Assembly: GCA_028551475.1 (NCBI GenBank)
Contig: CM052355.1
Coordinates: 24,827,580-24,891,579, forward strand
Direction of reading: 5' to 3'
DNA: 64,000 nt
From: Casuarina equisetifolia
Taxonomy: Eukaryota; Streptophyta; Magnoliopsida; Fagales; Casuarinaceae
Positions 59,171 through 64,000 of the stretch are shown piece by piece (position 1 is the first letter of the stretch; the number at the start of each line of letters is the position of its first letter). The translations under genes and the position numbers were made by a program. Under the pieces are notes generated by a model. The model worked only from the letters and a program-made list of their open reading frames with translations, had not been told where the DNA came from and did no database searches.

Positions 59171-61860
59171 GGCATATTTATGCTTTGTGTGAATGAGATT
59201 CCTCTTAATGTCGTTTGATTAAGAAAGGTAGATGTAGACGCTAGGTAAGTTAAACTATCATTAAGACAAAAGCATGTGCAAATTGTCTCTTCACTCTTTA
59301 TCTCTTTGAAGTTTGTATATTGAATGTTTGTTTAATTTATTGAATTGAAATTGAAATTCTTCTTTTATTTACAATATCATTGTGAATATTCTTTACACAT
59401 GGTTACGGTTTTAAAAAGGAAAAAAGATAACAAAAAATACTTACAATTGTTATTAGAGCATTGATGTTCTTATAGAAGGTCTAATTGCCTAAGGTAGATC
59501 CTAGAATGACAATGTAGAAGATGGTAGGTGTCATGAGGTACAATAAGCCTCCAATTTTTTATGGTATAAATTATAGATATTGTAAATATTTGATACAAGT
59601 GTTCATAGCAAGTCAAGATCCCCAAGTATGGCAAATATTTAGGATGGGTATCATCTTACTCGAAATTGACGTGCAATCTAAGACTGAAGCAAAACTCATG
59701 GGATTAAATGATAGAGCTATGAACATGATCTATAGTAGACTTAGGGTACATGAATTTAGCAAGTTGTCTTCTTGTCTCAAGGGTATAGAAGTTTGAGATA
59801 AGTTAGAAGTCACATATCATGGAACCAGGAAGGAAAATGTGCACCGATTTCTAAATGGAAAGTAACATTTCAGCGGGCAAAAATAAGTGGTAATTGATAG
59901 AAGACAAAGCGATATTCTTTTCTTTCTAAGATTCTTTGTGAAGATAGATTTTTAGAAAGAGAAGAAGTGTAGAAAAGTTCCCAAAACTGCGAGAAAAACG
60001 GCAACGTAAAGGCTCACCTTTACCAACAACAATGTGATAATTTACTACAATCTTGTGCTTAAAACACTCGTAGGAGAATCAGAATTTTGTCTATCCTATT
60101 TTCCCTATTTTTCATTGCACACAAAGATTGTATTTTGAAATTGAAGCTCATGGGTATTGTTTACGTTCATCATTCGTGCAGTTTAGTAAATCTTATTGTT
60201 TAAGCTTGTTTTGATGCAAATTGATCGATTCTTCTAATAAAAATAAGCCAAAACATATTGCAATTTATGTTGTGATAATTGTTGGTTGATTACAAATACT
60301 TAAGAAACATATTGAAGCATATAAACTCGTGTTGGGCAAACTCTTGAAGATATTATTGCTGAACTATTTAGTGGTTTCAGTGTGATTATTTATATTTACA
60401 TATCACTGAGAAGTTATCATTTTATATGCTTGAATTGTTATTATATGATAATGAAAAGATTGTGAGCAAAAGGCTTCTTGTTGAATATAACCGTCATCTT
60501 ATATAGCTCACAATTTTATTAGTATCATGCTATCATCACAACAATTATATGCTAAATACTAAAACTTCATATATCCATGTATCTTTGTGAGTTGGACTAA
60601 AATCTTAGTTTGTATTAGAGTGTGAGGGTTCATCCCAAAACCTTAAGGCATTAGGTAGAGAATTTTCATCACTTATAAGACCACAGGCCCATCCTCTCAC
60701 TTCCAATGTGGGACAATACCCACCTTCAACACTCCCCCTCACTTGTATGCTGACATAAGCATTGCAAGTGGACTGAATCCCAACTTTGGGGCGTAGAGGT
60801 TAATGAAGCGGAGGCCCATCCTTAGCTTTGATACCATATTAGAGTGTGAGGGTTCATCCCAAAACCTTAAAGCATTAGGTAGAGAATTTTCATTACTTAT
60901 AAGACCACAGGCCCATCCTCTCACTTCCAATGCTGGGACAATACCCACCTTCAACAGTTTGTATAGCTTGAATGATATACATTCATGAATAGAAAACTAG
61001 TATGTTGTATGTTTGTGTGGATTACTTCTATCATTTATCAAACATGTTGATTGTGTGATTGTTGGTGTAGTTGTATGTTTTTCATAGACACTTCATAGTT
61101 ACCTAACCATCATCTTGTATAGTTCACGATTTTATTGGTATCTTGTTATCATCACAAGGGTTATATGCTAAATACTAAAACTTCAAGTATCTGTGTATCT
61201 TTGCAAGTTAAATTAAAATCTTAGCTTGTGTAGCTTGAATTATATACATTCACGAATAACCAATTAGTTTATTGTATGTTTGTGTGGATTACTTCTATTA
61301 TTTATCAAACAAATTGATTGTGTGATTGTTGGTATAGTTGTATTTTAGACATTTTTGTAACTAATATATCATAAGTCTAGCTTAGGAATAGGGATAAACT
61401 TAAATCCATATCATTGTAATATCCCTAAAAAAAAATCTCTTGAAAAGAGAAAAACTCATTTGAGCTTGGATGTGGTCAATGCTTGTTTGGATTGGGTCAT
61501 ATAGACATGTTGTCACAAGATGCATAATCACTGTGACATGTGATTCCTTGGGTTATAGGGAATATGGATTAGTGGCACACATGTGTAGTGCTTTGTGCAA
61601 ATAAAATTTCTCTTAATCAAACATAATTAAGAGAAGAGCGGACATAAACTTTTCATAAATAGAATCATTTTTAAACTAACCATGTACAATTGTCTTTTTT
61701 TTTTTTTCCTTCTCTTTGTCTCTTTGTTATATTTCACACATTACTTGTTTTTAGTTGATTGAAATTGAAACTCTTTATTAATTATGTTGAAAATATTACA
61801 CAAATATGGTTAAGTTTTAAAATGATAAAAAAGATAAGAAATAGACCTTAACCGCGCCCC
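59170..61860 (+). mobile_element. Old LTR retrotransposon, unit B copy
   Basis: Gag start at 59521 reads MVGVMRYNKPPIFYGINYRY, then VFIASQDPQVWQIF, AKLMGLNDRAMNMIYSRLRV and FSKLSSCLKG; after one stop DKLEVTYHGT follows. It is longer and better kept than in unit A. The left LTR is mostly deleted, the right LTR is about 61100-61860, and a TRIM is inserted in it. Confidence 0.6.
60613..60956 (-). mobile_element. TRIM (miniature LTR retrotransposon)
   Basis: Two direct repeats, 60613-60731 (119 bp) and 60837-60956 (120 bp), differ at about three positions. They are separated by 105 bp. On the minus strand each repeat starts TGTTGAAGG and ends CTCTAATA. TGGTATCAAAGC (60825-60836), an initiator-Met primer site, follows the 5' repeat, and the purine tract AGTGAGGGGGAG precedes the 3' repeat. 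Perfect 5-bp target duplication GTTTG at 60608-60612 and 60957-60961. There is no coding capacity. It is absent from unit A, so it is younger than the duplication. Confidence 0.9.
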
Positions 61861-62290
61861 CCCCCCACCCTTTCCTTTTTTTTTTTTAAGTTGCAATAGC
61901 ACTTCCAATTGGACCTTAACTAGATTGATTTGTATCTAGAGATTACATTTGAAGGCCTATTTTGGCAATGTGTTTTTGTGGGGATTGAAAACTGATTATT
62001 CCTATAATTGTCATTATACTTAAGAGTGTAGTTGATTAAAAAGTCATATGTGGCTTACAAATTGTAGTAAAATCGTGTGACTAAAGATTATGTATTTGTG
62101 ATTAAGCAGTGTGTAATTAATAGTTGTTGTGTTGAGCTTAACTATGCTAATTAGTGTTTGAAGTGGATTGTGAATTTCTATTCCATTAATAGAAATTGTG
62201 GTATATAAAATATAAGAAGGGTAAACTCCCAAATTTTAGTAAAGTTTTCCATTACTAGTAAGATGATGGTCCTCCACATAAAGGCAACAA
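61857..62290. other. Non-coding stretch, unit B
   Basis: Begins with a C9-10 run at the same place as in unit A (36069) and continues with matching AT-rich text. No gene was seen. Confidence 0.4.
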
Positions 62291-62900
62291 ATTTCAATTG
62301 GCTGTGGGGCAATGTAACTTTTGAAGTGCACATCAAACGCCTAAAGTTAAAGGATGACATTGTTGAAGACAAGAAATAAAGGTTTGAACATGGTAATCCA
62401 AAAAGCTTCAAACTCTTGTCTCAATCCCTCTAGCACCCTAAAAGTTTTGGTTCAGTTAAATAAGGGCTATTAAGTAGAATTGGTTGATTAAGCTCTTAAA
62501 TTTGTTAAGATAAATCAATAATGGCCTCCCTCCTTTTTGGAGGAAATGTATTTGCAAGAGAATGTCAAATTCTCTTATCTAGCTCGAACATGTGCCTAAG
62601 GACCTCTTTAGAGAAGGTCCCTATGGTCCAAGACTTGACAAGGCAATCAATTTGACTACGTGATTCTTAGTCAGAATTTGCTATGCATCACCAATGGATA
62701 GGAACTGGGATGGTGGCTTTGCCTTTCTAGTAACAATGCTAGTGACTTTTTGCTTTTCAAGTAGAGACTTGTTCTACATCACCTAAGGCAAGAAGCTACT
62801 TTTAGTTAATTAGATGGTGACAAGTATGCTGGGTTGTTGGCAAGGTTTCCAGCCATGTCTAATTCTCTATGAGGCTGGTTTCAGTTCTCAAAGGCTTTGA
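62290..62900 (-). pseudogene. Copia gag fragment, unit B
   Basis: Counterpart of 36760-37330, with more frame breaks; no frame over 80 codons remains. Confidence 0.6.
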
Positions 62901-63115
62901 TACCAAATGAACTAGGTGAGTTATGGTTTCTCAAGGTAACGTTAGGTGACAGTGAGGTTGCAAGGTACTATTGGAGAAAAGTATGGCAAAAGAGAAATAA
63001 AACACGATGGCGCATAAAGGATTGTGCTTATACTATGTATTAAGTGCAAAAAAAAAAAAAAAAGGCTTAGAAGTATGTCCATTGGTTACATATTTATACA
63101 ATAAAGAAATAATAA

Positions 63116-64000
63116 ACAATGTTGCACATTTGTATGTTATGTGTTTAATGCTTAGGTTCCAATAAGATTCCAGCATGGTATGAGGCGCTTTTGCAGTTCT
63201 GTAAGTAGAGTGGTGGTTGCTATTTAGTCATCAGGATTGACGCATCATCTCTTCCTTAATTTCTTGTCTTATGTTGACTGGAGCCAGTAGACTTAACCAC
63301 ATCACATGCTTCTTTGCATGGTGAGTTTCATGTCTGCATGGCTGACAGGGTACTACCCTTTCGATTTGTTTGATTGCAGCTTGGAGAGCTTCGACCCTGT
63401 TGTTGATCTCTTAGAACATGTTGTATTGACACGTTGAGCAATAAAATGCGACAACTTAGTGTCAAGAGCCTCTAGCGTTTCAACTGAACATCTATTTCGG
63501 GAGAGAAGAATTGGAAGCGAAGAAAGGAGGCAGACAAGATCAAATTCCATAATAAGTTTAAGTAAACTTTTTTTCTAATAAATGAGCCTAAATAATAATC
63601 TCAACTTAAATATTACATGAACTGAATCCATTTAAACTTGTATCAACTTGTTTTAAGCTCATCAGCAATACTTGCTCATATAATTTAAATAATAGAAGAA
63701 ATAAAATTTTAATATTATATATAAACTAATTAAAATAGGGAAATAAGACTGGATATTATTTGACCCTTATGAATAAATAAAAAATCCCTGTAATGCACAC
63801 TAGCTTTTATTTCTACAAAGCACGATAAACCAAGGCATCACATCTCTATCTTTTTTTTTTTTTTTTAAACCTCAGTTCTCAAAAAATTTAATTTGATTTC
63901 TTAATTTTGTAATTTCCTTTATTAAATATGGAATTTTAAATTATAACTTTCAATTGATTTTACTGATCTTTACAATGTGTTGAATTAAACAAACACTTCT
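63116..64000. other. Single-copy flank after unit B
   Basis: Sequence beyond the duplicated unit. A 65-codon minus-strand frame at 63353-63550 has no recognisable domain. The rest is AT-rich with a T16 run near 63853. Confidence 0.4.

Larger units (their letters stand above)
41675..63115 (+). repeat. Segmental duplication, unit B
   Basis: A direct-orientation copy of unit A, about 21.4 kb because of later insertions: 0.95 kb LTR insert, SINE, 7.1 kb Copia, TRIM and an enlarged tandem array. Order and orientation of all landmarks agree with unit A. Its genes are inactivated. Confidence 0.9.

Overview
This is plant nuclear DNA, almost certainly from a eudicot. Genes are sparse and split by introns with GT..AG borders. 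Spacers are AT-rich with microsatellites, and about half of the window is duplicated sequence and retrotransposon debris. The recognisable genes (a SLY1/SNE-type F-box protein, NUP133, a P2B-type calcium-ATPase relative) are plant families. The species cannot be named from the sequence alone.

Layout. At 1-1540 on the minus strand lies the 5' part of a DnaJ/J-domain gene with a 5'-UTR intron and a TATA box. At 3530-3970 (minus) is a one-exon F-box gene of the SLEEPY/SNEEZY gibberellin family. 4.2-11.7 kb holds no supportable gene. A three-exon gene for a 125-residue SAM-domain protein spans 12182-15107 (+). The eight-exon nucleoporin gene NUP133 spans 16632-25225 (+). It is complete except for one extra C in exon 3 that breaks the frame. 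At 27224-30650 (+) is a two-exon gene for a 1069-residue P2B ATPase-like protein. Its frame is fully open, but every catalytic and ion-binding motif is altered, so it looks like a pseudoenzyme.

The right half is a tandem segmental duplication. Unit A (about 24610-37620) starts in NUP133 intron 7 and carries the last NUP133 exon, the ATPase-like gene and old LTR-retrotransposon fragments. Unit B (about 41675-63115) repeats it in the same orientation. In unit B the NUP133 exon and the ATPase copy are dead. Unit B also gained a Copia element (44405-51528) that itself contains a solo LTR with a perfect target duplication, a tRNA-derived SINE, a TRIM element, a further LTR insertion and an expanded array of roughly 110-185-bp repeats. 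Between the units (37880-41675) lies a Copia-type element whose 5' half is inverted relative to its 3' half. Its 3' LTR ends exactly where unit B begins.

The genes do not form a pathway. The most interesting items are the intact but motif-dead ATPase-like protein, its decayed and unevenly diverged paralogue, the retroelement at the duplication junction and the one-base frameshift in NUP133.
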